The position numbers were made by a program, and so were the translations under genes. The notes under the pieces were generated by a model, which was not told where the DNA came from, did not search any database, and saw only the letters and a program-made list of their open reading frames with translations. A stretch of 19,773 bases of DNA from the NCBI GenBank assembly GCA_002118135.1, contig BDIU01000531.1, positions 1 through 19,773 of the forward strand, read 5' to 3'. The stretch comes from Trebouxia sp. TZW2008. Its lineage: Eukaryota > Chlorophyta > Trebouxiophyceae > Trebouxiales > Trebouxiaceae. How positions within the stretch are numbered: the stretch's first letter is position 1; each line of letters starts with the position of its first letter. This document shows, piece after piece, positions 1-10,570 of this stretch.

Positions 1-735
1 GGTCAGCTGCAACTTGTCAGAGTATGTGGTGATGAAACACCTTTGCCGAAATCGGCGCACTGTCGCAGGGTTAGGACCGCCCACCCTCAAGGTCATTGCA
101 GGAGCTGCCCTGCGACAACACCTGCTGAATTGTTGTAAGGCCATCAAGGATGCTTTAGTTGAGCATGATCGGCTATTACAACCAGCTGGTGAGCGCCAAT
201 TTTCTTCTTATTTGGTCTATGTTCGCTTCTTTCAACCTGAATGCACCCCAGCTCAGAGTGACTGAGGGTGAAGGCTATCTCAAGCTTCAAAATCAACAAG
301 ATTTTGAAAGCTAGTGCAAAATAGAAAAGCACAAGGATGAACATGCTGTGTCTTGCTTTGCACTCAATTTATATTTGCTTGTGACTCTTCCAGTCTTCCA
401 TTTCTCAACGCTGCTCTGAGCACGACCAGATGATGTCCATGCGTTTTGCAGGTGTCCAAACAGCAGAGTTGTGGTTCAATGGTGTCCTTGTCAACTTTGA
501 CATTGCAGCATTAGGCTTGGGTCAGGCATTCAGCAAAGCAGTGTTTGAGAAGGAAGCACTTTCTGTAGATGATGCAGAATGTGGCATATGTATGGACAGC
601 ACTGCGCAGTTGGCAATCGATCCATGTGAACATGAGCTGTGTATAGATTGCCTCGTCACTCTGTGTCAACAGCAGAGCAACCCACCCTGTTGTCCGTTTT
701 GTCGGCAGATGATCTGTGGTGTAGACCAAATGTGA
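1..735 (+). CDS. RING-finger protein, putative E3 ubiquitin ligase, left copy (3' part)
   Basis: Two exons are visible: 1-188 (frame from base 2, donor GTGAGC at 189) and 452-735 (acceptor TTTTGCAG), joined in phase 1 and ending at TGA 733-735, giving about 156 residues. The 5' end lies outside the window. The second exon encodes a C3HC4 RING: CGIC, then PCEHELC, a DC, and CPFC, giving all eight zinc ligands. The CQQQSNPP-CPFCR spacing resembles the C-terminal RING of ankyrin-RING (XB3/XBAT31-like) ligases; that is inference, since no ankyrin repeats are in view. RING proteins of this type normally transfer ubiquitin from an E2 to a substrate. The upstream exon (residues 1-62) is not recognised. 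The right copy has an exon of the same 284-base length and the same stop, which supports this 3' end. Confidence 0.75.
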
Positions 736-1470
736 TCAATATATGCCTGGTCCCTCAATTGACATGCATACGAAATTAGATCCACTGCAACATACACAGA
801 AACTTTTGAGCTCGATTCAACAAATGCTACAACTTTGCAATGTTCAAAGCCAAGCCAATCTCTACAACCTTGCATGGCTGACCAATCTTTGCCAGAGGCG
901 TCTGTGGATATACATTCCCTCTGAGCATCAGATTCCTGTCTTTCTGGCTGATTCTTCTCTGTTGTTATGCTACCCCAATTTTGGCACCATCATCGGGTCC
1001 TTGTTGCAATCAAGTAAAGTGTTTCTGAGGCCAACCCCACATCACCTCTTTATTCCTCAGTCTGCTGATTTGTTTGCTGTGAATTGCATACATGTATCAC
1101 ACATGCAACTCTGAGCCACACCAATGGTTCATCATCCTCCTTGGTGTTGCATATGGCTCCTTCAAATATGGTGACTATTGATGTAAGCCTAATGCGTGTT
1201 GTTGGTGCCGTACCACAGCTTGCCAATATGCAGTATAGCAATGAGCAGCGTTTTTTGGTTATGAATAGTGGATTTGAATCTACCACTAGATGGCTCTGGC
1301 CCTGGGCATGCCAGGGCCTCCAGGAGTGTATACAACTTGCCATTTCGAAATATCAGAGGTAATTTCACTGATGATTTGCAGTATGTGCACTGAAGCCCTC
1401 ATTTTGCTTTGCCTCTCTCCTCATGTAAAGGTACTCTGGGCCTGTGGAAACTTTGTGTCACTGTAAGCCT
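736..1470 (+). other. Decayed, duplicated exon-like block downstream of RING gene (left)
   Basis: This stretch is conserved in the right copy at about 17935-18670 but is broken in both. Exon-like pieces share splice signals: an acceptor TTGCCAG near 896 followed by an open segment containing YIPSEH and PVFLAD, then an acceptor TTCCTCAG near 1059 and a segment containing MVTIDVSL. The left copy has one extra base just after 1065 compared with the right, which breaks the frame there. The right copy is broken later, after the MVTIDVSL segment. Several third-position changes in that segment suggest it once coded for protein. A TGTAA lies at 1462-1466. No family is recognised. It may be the 3' UTR of the RING gene or a relic of a neighbouring gene. 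Confidence 0.35.
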
Positions 1471-1539
1471 GCTTTGTACCCTGCCTGTTGTGGACGTGAA
1501 GTAAGACACAAGCGTCGATCTGGCCCAGTCAGTGACAAT

Positions 1540-1728
1540 TCACCTCTGCAGAGGCGCTGCTGCAGCAACTTGCATGGTCATTCTTTCAAATTCGTCCTGC
1601 ATCTCAACCTGGGTAACCCCCATCACTGAGGCCACAGGTACAAACATGCTGTACCACTGTTCTGTAGCATCTGCAGCCGACAACATCAATGCCAGAGCAG
1701 CGACTTGCTGAGGATGCAGTGGCGACAT
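1540..1728 (-). CDS. Small ORF conserved in both inverted copies (left), unknown function
   Basis: An ATG at 1728 opens 62 codons to TGA at 1540-1542. The right copy has an ORF of identical length, with four amino-acid and four synonymous differences. In this copy the frame stays open upstream of the ATG to beyond 1926, so it may instead be an exon. Its end, CTGCAGAG|GTGA, looks like a splice donor (better preserved in the right copy as GTGAGT), in which case the TGA is intronic. The peptide is Ala/Met-rich with HPQQVAALALMLSAA and VEMQDEFER stretches; no family is recognised. It reads toward the RING gene on the opposite strand. Confidence 0.3.
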   Translation of the reverse strand: MSPLHPQQVAALALMLSAADATEQWYSMFVPVASVMGVTQVEMQDEFERMTMQVAAAAPLQR

Positions 1729-1880
1729 CCGATCCACGCTTTCAAAAGGATTCAAGGGGATTTCCAGGAGTCTGCTCGAGTCAAGTGGCCTTGCAGGCTT
1801 GCTGTCAGGGTTCTCAAACCTAGTATGGCACCCCGAAAAGCCGCCAAATTGGGATGCCGACACACTGGCTGAGCACAGAG

Positions 1881-2360
1881 CTGAGCACGCTTGAAACAAT
1901 AAGAACAAGAGAAAGCAGCGGCCCAATTTGCTAAAGCATGGGCATACAACAATGACTGCAGTTTACCAGGCAGATATACAAGGCTCCTGTCAGACCAGCA
2001 GCTGCAGGGGTCTGAGGGATGATGTGGTTGCAGAAGGCATACACCTCATTCCTCCTGGTATACAGGAGTACATGTTGCACCTGTCTCTGAAGAACTGCAG
2101 CAGGCGCACAGCAGTCAGCAGCTGGCCAGCAGACAGTGAGCATAGCATAAAGAGCACAGGAGCTAAGCAAGACAAGCAGTGTGCAAGCTGCCTGGCACAG
2201 GTGTAAGTCAGATGCCTGCCTGCAACTTAAAAGCCAACATAATTGCATGAATGACGGTGACAAGAGCTGGCAGCCTGACTCAACCCTCTGCATGACATAA
2301 GGCTGCCCCATACTTGGCACATGTTGCACTGATACAGCTCACACTACAGCATACAATTAC
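1881..2360. other. No clear gene; possible remnant of ATPase C-terminus
   Basis: Only weak signals are present. On the minus strand around 2060-2180 there is a hydrophobic reading frame (PVLFMLCSL) after an acceptor-like CCAGGCAG. This could be the last membrane segment of the decayed H+-ATPase that ends at 2361. I cannot align it with confidence. Confidence 0.2.
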
Positions 2361-4794
<2,434 letters not shown>

Positions 4795-4919
4795 CTGCAC
4801 CCATCAATGCTCTGCGTCTTGACTATAAGCCACAGTACATGGCTAACAGGTCTGCTAGTGAGTGAGCGGGCAAGTCCAGTCACTTCAAGCCATTGAAGCA
4901 GGCAAGCTCTGCAACCACC

Positions 4920-4971
4920 TTTTGCACAGCTAAAGTTTTCTTTTGCACAGATGAAATCTTCGTTTGCACAG
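4920..4971 (+). repeat. Three TTTGCACAG units about 21 bases apart
   Basis: TTTGCACAG occurs starting near 4921, 4942 and 4963, a regular 21-base period. The bases between the units are loosely similar and pyrimidine-rich before each unit. The same TTGCACAG word lies inside the 43-bp direct repeats at 5301 and 7735. Confidence 0.6.
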
Positions 4972-5300
4972 CAACTATCATTACGGCAAGCGTTAGACTG
5001 GGAATGTTAAAGTATGAAAGAAACGAAAATTCAAGAAAAGTCTATGCCTTTCGGCTTCATAAAGGGAGCCTCTGTACCCAGAGGCAGCCCGAGATGTTCA
5101 AGTGTGCTGTTAGGATTTCACCATTACGGTCAAGCCATTCATGAACACTCTATGACAGCTGTGCATAATAGTCATTTGCCGCTGCCTTTTACTACCCCAC
5201 TGCAGTTTAGTCAGGCCTCAGCGGCCTCTGGAGCGCTACATAAATAGGCCTTGACTCTTGATTGAATACACAGTTCACTAGGTGATCCGCTTGTAATACA

Positions 5301-5343
5301 CCGTTGTGTCATTAAAACAAGTCTTGCACAGTCTTGTTTAACA
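5301..5343 (+). repeat. Left member of 43-bp direct repeat flanking the transporter
   Basis: This aligns without gaps to 7735-7777 with 36 of 43 matches, including a perfect 19-base core (TCTTGCACAGTCTTGTTTA at 5322-5340). It lies about 270 bases beyond the 3' end of the transporter gene. Confidence 0.8.
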
Positions 5344-5515
5344 GTTTACCAGGCCAGGTAATCGCACTATCTAGGTGTGACCATGGTATAACCTTACTTT
5401 GAGCTACCATGGTAACCAAAATTGATGGCTTGATAATGCCCTGTACATCACTGGTAACAACAGGGCATGGGTAAACCAGCACACATGGCACCACCATTCC
5501 AAAGGCAGGTGCCAT

Positions 5516-5520
5516 TTACA
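5516..5520 (-). terminator. Candidate poly(A) signal (TGTAA) for transporter
   Basis: TGTAA on the minus strand, about 90 bases after the transporter stop codon. UGUAA is the usual chlorophyte poly(A) element. Five bases are weak evidence by themselves. Confidence 0.3.
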
Positions 5521-5610
5521 CAGTTTGAAATGTCTGCAAAAAGGTCTGAGCAGATGCTGCTACACTTGAATAAGAAACTGTGCCATTGACATCTCGCGAG
5601 CACAGTCCAT

Positions 5611-6813
5611 TTATACTGATGCATAAGGGTCCCTATTTGTGTGATATAGATCAGTCAAGCATGGTGCCAACAACAGTGACTGATTGAATGTCCCAATCAA
5701 GGTGCCAAGTGTAACTCCAATGTATAGCAAAATGAGGCAAGCTAGAAACACCAAAGACAACATATCAAAGAAACTTGATGTCAGTGCTTTTCCCAATGCA
5801 ATTGTTGCAGAGGTGAAGACACCTAGTGGAAATATAAAACCCCAGAAGCCCATATTGAACTGTAATCGTCCATAGGTAGCTCTGGTAAGGACAGAATAAA
5901 CGCCATGCACAAGCCACCAAAGGCCAAACCCCCAAAGCATGATCCCCGCTATACAGGAATTGACAAAAATGATTTCACTAGCTGCGCTTTGACCCAAAAA
6001 ACCTGTGTCTTTGAATGCAACCTTGCCCGCTTGCGAGAGCTGTATAAGGCCATATGTACCCTGACCAAGCGGACCTAATGGGAGGAATGCAGACACAACA
6101 ACCTCAGAATCAGGCAAATGATGAATGACTAACCTATGAAAGTAGAGAGCCATGATCAAAAAGGAGATGCACATCCCAATTCCCCACAGGACGTATGAAA
6201 CAGCAGCAACAATTACAGCAGACTCAGGTTGCAAAATTGTGGCAAGCAGACCTCCAGACGCTGCTACAACAACTGTGGGAACCACCGGTAGAAGCCATGC
6301 TCCGGTCATCTTTTCAAGGCTGAGGTTGTGAAGCTGAAACATCAAGAAAGGGACGCCAAAGCAGGTCATCACAGACAACACAACATCAATCCACCACAGA
6401 GACTGTGCAACAATTTTGGCCCATCCACCATACAGCGGCACTGCAATCAGCACGGTTGCATTGATGATGGTTGCCAGTCCCATGGGAATGGTTCCCAGAA
6501 ACATGCTCTGAGCTGAATGTTTCAACAATCGCTGTATGACAAAAGGATACAGCGTGTATCGGGCAGCACTAACCCCAAGAAAAAGTACAAAGAGGCCACA
6601 GTTGATGAGATATATTGCTGCTGCAATTCCATCCATGCCGTGAAATTTGTGAGGCGCTGTATGAAGGAGTATTGACAAAATCCCTGTGCCCATGTTGACA
6701 GAGAACCAAGAAGGTGTGAAGTTTAGCACAGCAGTGCCAAGCGAAGTTCTAGGCAGCCGCTTTTCGGGGACGCTCGTTGGCAAAGAGCTACTGTCCCCTT
6801 CGTTGACAGGCAT
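5611..6813 (-). CDS. TDT-family transporter, Ssu1-like sulfite efflux (fungal type)
   Basis: An intact 400-codon ORF in a single exon. The ATG at 6813 is the first in frame after an upstream TGA. The protein has about ten hydrophobic segments and motifs typical of the tellurite-resistance/dicarboxylate transporter family, closest by eye to fungal Ssu1: FTPSWFSVNMGTG (residues 32-44), RYTLYP (85-90), FLGTIPMGLATIIN (105-118), SYVLWGIG (206-213), FLPLGPLGQG (243-252) and FNMGFWGFIFPLGVF (318-332). Ssu1 exports sulfite through the plasma membrane; Mae1 relatives carry malate, so the substrate here is inferred. The N-terminal 30 residues are polar, and the C-terminal tail is shorter than in yeast Ssu1 (458 aa). 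It is uninterrupted although its neighbours are intron-rich, and it sits between two direct repeats. A possible 69-base leader intron lies at 6850-6918 (GTAATC...CCGTAG). Confidence 0.9.
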   Translation of the reverse strand: MPVNEGDSSSLPTSVPEKRLPRTSLGTAVLNFTPSWFSVNMGTGILSILLHTAPHKFHGMDGIAAAIYLINCGLFVLFLGVSAARYTLYPFVIQRLLKHSAQSMFLGTIPMGLATIINATVLIAVPLYGGWAKIVAQSLWWIDVVLSVMTCFGVPFLMFQLHNLSLEKMTGAWLLPVVPTVVVAASGGLLATILQPESAVIVAAVSYVLWGIGMCISFLIMALYFHRLVIHHLPDSEVVVSAFLPLGPLGQGTYGLIQLSQAGKVAFKDTGFLGQSAASEIIFVNSCIAGIMLWGFGLWWLVHGVYSVLTRATYGRLQFNMGFWGFIFPLGVFTSATIALGKALTSSFFDMLSLVFLACLILLYIGVTLGTLIGTFNQSLLLAPCLTDLYHTNRDPYASV

Positions 6814-7734
6814 CAGATCAGCGAGTCAAGCGACAGTGATTGAAGCCACCTACGGAGAAAAACACACTGTATGAGCTGACTTCAGGATGTGTCTCGGGCA
6901 CAGACTCATACAGATTACCTGAAAAAGGGCAAAACACGCTTGAAATCTGTTTGAACGATTTCGAGTAGTCTAGCTTAGGGTAGTGCCTATACATCGACGA
7001 GTCTTTAACCCGAGGTCCGACCCGGCGTGCAGAATAGCAGAAGGTGAAAGCTTCTCATCCTTCGAGCGGTCCATTAGGACGGAGCACCAGCCGATGCCAA
7101 GTCCACGAGCAACCCCCGACTTGCTGAACCAGAACAGGGTTCTGTGGCAGGGTTTAGGGTTTACACTTAACTTCTGTCACGCATTGGCTTTGGTACCAAA
7201 TCCACGCTATCAGTCCTGTGAGCAGCATCCTCCCAAATCTATCCCGTCTGAAAGAGAGGTTTGCATCCTTTGGACAAAGTAACAATGTATGAGGCGTTAC
7301 TGACGGGCAAATCGGGCATTCAGGCTTACTTTCCAGTGCAAAACAAATCCTGGCAAGAGGCTTGCAAGGCCTTGCAATTGCGCATGCGCACCAAGTCCAG
7401 CACACCATGTAGTGATGCATGTGGATTTTAGACATGTGGTCAAAGATGCATGTCTCAATCACGCACTGGCTTCACAGAGCTCATGGCAATTGCAAAGACA
7501 TGCAGGTTGGCTGTGTAACACACTAAGCATTTGCATCACCAGAACTTACTACACAATGGTTTACAATCGGCATTTCTGTAGATGCACGCGTGTAAAATCT
7601 TGCAGATCCAAAGTCACGGGCACCATGCAGTCTCTTCTTGCAGTTGTGTATGACAATTGCAGTTTGATGCATATGACTACGCATGACACCATAAAATGCA
7701 AAGGTGTGTGTGCATCAAAGGGTTCCTTAGACAA

Positions 7735-7777
7735 CCGCTGTGTCACCAGAGCAACTCTTGCACAGTCTTGTTTAGCA
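7735..7777 (+). repeat. Right member of 43-bp direct repeat flanking the transporter
   Basis: Partner of 5301-5343, with 7 mismatches, no gaps and a 19-base identical core at 7756-7774. It is about 920 bases upstream of the transporter start. Confidence 0.8.
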
Positions 7778-7944
7778 CCCATTTATAGGTCGAGCAAGTA
7801 CGCCTCGACATTATGGAAAGTTGTGCATGTCTAGGTCGTGTGACTGCAAATGCAGTAATTTGACGTGTTGCTGAGCCAATTGTTGAAGGTGCCCGTGCGT
7901 TTTGTATCGACAACGTTGACCAACATCCTGATTGCCACACTTTA

Positions 7945-8000
7945 CTTTAGCTAGGTGTGCTGATGCTACCACTTCAGCTAGGTGTGCTCAATGCAACCAC
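7945..8000 (+). repeat. Imperfect 28-bp tandem duplication
   Basis: Two adjacent units share AGCTAGGTGTGCT, then ATGC and ACCAC, beginning near 7945 and 7973. No coding or regulatory role is visible. Confidence 0.6.
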
Positions 8001-8358
8001 TATGGCTGACTAATGGCTACACGCAACACGATCCAAAGTTCATGCGATTACAGATGCATTCAACAGCACCATTCGCCACAACTTCTGACTTGTCACTTCG
8101 CAATGTGGCTATAGTTTCCCATTGTTACGCCATAGCTCCCTGCCTCCCCATACTGAGGTGAAGGTGCAGTGGCTGCATTGGGGTGACATGTCCGCGTTCG
8201 AAGTGCTCATTTTTGCTGCTATTATCCATCGTCAAATCCCAAGACAAAGCTTCTTGGCAGATTGTTGCCTATCACTGTAGCACCACACATTGTACTTAGT
8301 TCACGGTCCCAGGCAATGTCTTGCTTGCATGCATTGCTGAAAGGCACTCCTGTTTCAG

Positions 8359-8520
8359 GCAGGTGAATCTTGGAACTTTGCATGGCGCTTCCTCTACTAT
8401 TTCACTTGACATCAATGACGGTCTCACTACTTTTGACGCAGCTCACACTGTCCCAACACAGCTAAATGAACCAAGTTATGGCAGTCGCCATGTTGCTCAC
8501 ATGTTAAGCAAACCCTTGAG
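8359..8520 (+). other. Exon-like open segment, unidentified
   Basis: An acceptor-like CCTGTTTCAG ends at 8358 and a donor GTATTC starts at 8521. One frame between them is open for about 53 codons and includes SLDINDGLTTFDAAH. No partner exon or protein family was found, so it may be chance or a relic. Confidence 0.15.
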
Positions 8521-8789
8521 GTATTCATGAATTGCCCCAAGATGCAGTGTCGCAGGCTTAGCTTGCAGCTAAGATTGCACAAGAATTCTGCAGACAATTT
8601 ACTTCGATGATTTGGATGGATGGTCAACATGGATGAGCAAGCACTGCTGGCTAGCACAATCCTAGTGTGACGAACAGTGCTACAGTGTACCAGTGGTATG
8701 AATCACTCAAGCAACGATATATGGCAAGCTACTTCTCAGTAGCGAGTGCTAAGTCCATTTTGCTTGGTCTGACTCGAACTCCAATGCGG

Positions 8790-9005
8790 TCAAGAGCGCG
8801 CAGCCGCCTTATCCATGCGTTGCTTCTCCGAGATAGCCTGCTCTCGTGTTTCAGGGTCGGTGACGCACTTTGGCTGGGTATCCGAAAGATCTTTTTTGAT
8901 TTGCAGTTGGTAAAGTCCCCATGCAGCGAAACCGACGCAGGATAGCAGAAGTGGGACGAACTTCTTTGTACGTTGGGCCAGATCGGGCTTCGAAGTGGTT
9001 CGCAT
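8790..9005 (-). CDS. Small single-pass membrane protein, unknown
   Basis: A 71-codon ORF starts at an ATG in a good plant/algal context (GCCAACATGC) and ends at TGA 8790-8792. The frame is open further upstream but without another ATG. The order is a basic N-terminus (residues 1-15, ending TKK), one hydrophobic segment (residues 16-34, FVPLLLSCVGFAAWGLYQL), then a charged tail rich in Lys, Glu and Asp ending KAAARS. This layout fits small proteins of the mitochondrial inner membrane or ER, but I recognise no family. It is separated from both neighbours by more than 700 bases. It could be the last exon of a longer gene. A short imperfect hairpin lies about 115 bases upstream (9121-9164). Confidence 0.5.
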   Translation of the reverse strand: MRTTSKPDLAQRTKKFVPLLLSCVGFAAWGLYQLQIKKDLSDTQPKCVTDPETREQAISEKQRMDKAAARS

Positions 9006-9778
9006 GTTGGCTGCAGGGTCGAAGCACGTTGTTAAAATTGAATTGAGGACAATCAGAGCATAACACGCTTTAGCCAAGACCAGCGTGTGAGATGCGAGAC
9101 GAAAACTGGTTCAGCCGAAAGCTTTCGCCACAAACCAAGACGGGAGCGGCTTCAGGCGAAAAGCCGAATGGTCATTAGGGTATGGTGATATCCTAAAGCA
9201 GCCACGGCCCTTCAAGCAGCGCTTTCAGAAAAGTCTGCACAACGCTGATGCATTGCAAAGAGAGCCTTTTGTGCCATTTTGACAGCAAGCTCGGGAGGCC
9301 TTGCTCAATTCCAGCTTGAAGTAAAGGAGGTCACGCCATTACAGAATGCCCATCAGTTTAGCCTGTAACGAAAAGGATGATGGCCGATGTAACTCAGCTA
9401 ATTGTAGAGCCCATATACAACTAGCGTTGCTACGAAGCCGGTCTCAAAGCAATTAGCTTCACTATGTAAATTGCTCTGGTTTTGGGTCAGAGTGTGAGAC
9501 TCATTCGGTTTGTCCAGTTGATGACTCTGAGTCAGATAACAATGAGAGATATCAAGGTATGTGCCATGCTAACATCATCATGATCATGATATCACCCACA
9601 ATGTGAAGCTGACGTGAAAAAGATATAACAAGAGGGTCATGGCTTTATTGGGTGATTGTAGCAGCATGTGGTGTTGATGCTTGTGATTGTTGCAAAGCAC
9701 ATCGCAAGGTTATAGCCAATTTGTCATATACAATTTCAACATGCAAGCAAAGGTTCAACATGTACCTGATGCTGTGTA
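9006..9778. other. No gene seen; short palindromes
   Basis: This stretch contains an imperfect hairpin (GCTTTCGCC at 9121-9129 with GGCGAAAAGC at 9155-9164), the 13-base palindrome TGACTCTGAGTCA at 9522-9534, and the palindrome ATCATGATCATGAT at 9577-9590. No ORF has supporting evidence. Confidence 0.5.
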
Positions 9779-10036
9779 TCATTCCTTGTTTATGATTTTG
9801 CTCTCTTTGCTCATGCCACTTCCAACACTTTTGAGGCGGTGGCATGTCTTGAAGAGCTCTGTCTCAGTTGGGACTTCGCCAACATCTTGTGGTCTGAACC
9901 CCATGTAACGCTCAAATGCTATGGCGACTAAGGGCCAGACATGTTTTGCAGAATTCAGACAGCATTCAGATACCTTTGCAATACATTGAGGCATGACCTC
10001 GAACTTCCCAACAGCCTTTACCCAGCCGTGATGTTG
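9779..10036 (-). CDS. Putative terminal exon, unidentified protein
   Basis: From an acceptor-like CTCAGTAG just upstream of 10036, a frame runs open for 85 codons to a TGA at 9779-9781. The peptide has a plausible composition for a real protein: GWVKAVGKFEVMPQCIAK at the start, WPLVAIAFERYMGFRPQD in the middle and a Lys/Ser-rich tail (SKESKIINKE). An in-frame ATG at 9994 would give a 71-residue version. No matching upstream exon was found in the next kilobase, and I recognise no family. It could be a relic of a partial duplication or the last exon of a gene with a long intron. Confidence 0.3.
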   Translation of the reverse strand, partial: QHHGWVKAVGKFEVMPQCIAKVSECCLNSAKHVWPLVAIAFERYMGFRPQDVGEVPTETELFKTCHRLKSVGSGMSKESKIINKE

Positions 10037-10479
10037 CTACTGAGCAGCATTGCTGCTGTTTTTCAACTTGAATCGACGTGGTGCCAAGCCTTTTGAAAGT
10101 TTGACTGTGTTATGCTGCATGCAAAATTTGTCAAAAGTTTCTTGTTTCAAATTTGCTCTTATGAGCTTGGACAAGATCTAAATCTAGATGACACCAAATA
10201 GGAGACCAGAAGAATGCACAAGCAAACATTGCTGAAATTGAGAAGCCATTATAGGCTGCGGGGTGCGCGCAAAGTGATGCCCAGGCACAAGGGTGCTATT
10301 GTTGTGCATTTTGGCAATTCATGTCTGACCATGCTTGGGTTGAGCAATACGAGTGCAAAATAAAAATTGCTCTCGTATCGTGACCTCATGCTGCATGACG
10401 TAGTGCAATCTTGTCGTCAATATATGCAGGTGCTAAGTTGTCTCTTCGGCTCGCTTAATGCTGCTCTGCATGTCTCGAG

Positions 10480-10570
10480 TTGAGCTAGGGCAATTGTGAG
10501 CATAAATTGTGCCTGCCTGTCTGAATTTGAGCTAGGCAAATGGGAGCACAAGTTATGATTGAACTGCTCT
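10480..10570 (+). repeat. Imperfect tandem duplication of about 45 bp
   Basis: Two consecutive units share TTGAGCTAGG, then CAA(A/T)TG and GAGCA(T/C)AA near 10481 and 10527. Each unit is interrupted by small differences. The role is unknown. Confidence 0.4.

Larger units (their letters stand above)
1..1880. repeat. Left copy of large inverted duplication
   Basis: This segment matches the reverse complement of 17530-19773. The outer 63 bases are identical. The match then continues with scattered substitutions and indels inward to about 1880, where the last recognisable similarity is around the bases following 1840. It holds the 3' part of a RING gene (plus strand), a decayed conserved block, and a small ORF on the minus strand. 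It is about 360 bases shorter than its partner, mainly because its first RING intron is shorter. Substitutions in the coding exons are partly synonymous, so the copies are an old duplication and not an assembly echo. The inner boundary is approximate because similarity fades gradually. Confidence 0.9.
4795..5610. other. Gene-free stretch between ATPase relic and transporter
   Basis: I find no continuation of the ATPase N-terminus here and no convincing ORF on either strand. It contains a three-copy TTTGCACAG array at 4920-4971, one member of a 43-bp direct repeat pair (5301-5343), and a candidate minus-strand poly(A) signal for the transporter (5516-5520). Confidence 0.6.
6920..8789. other. 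Gene-poor stretch upstream of transporter
   Basis: I see no recognisable gene. It contains the right direct repeat (7735-7777), a 28-bp tandem duplication at 7945-8000, and one open exon-like segment on the plus strand at 8359-8520. Short ORFs on both strands here lack ATG starts, domain motifs or splice support. The first 300 bases upstream of the transporter presumably hold its promoter, but I cannot identify its elements. Confidence 0.55.

Noticed and set aside
4894..4975. CRISPR-like short repeat array
   Set aside because: Only three 9-base words with 12-base gaps; the context is eukaryotic.
6983..7282. Plus-strand 99-codon ORF upstream of the transporter
   Set aside because: No ATG in good context, no domain and no splice support; probably promoter or UTR sequence.
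5312..7940. Shared peptide LNKTVQ(D/E)L in two minus-strand ORFs
   Set aside because: This is only the translation of the 43-bp direct repeats and not a protein family.
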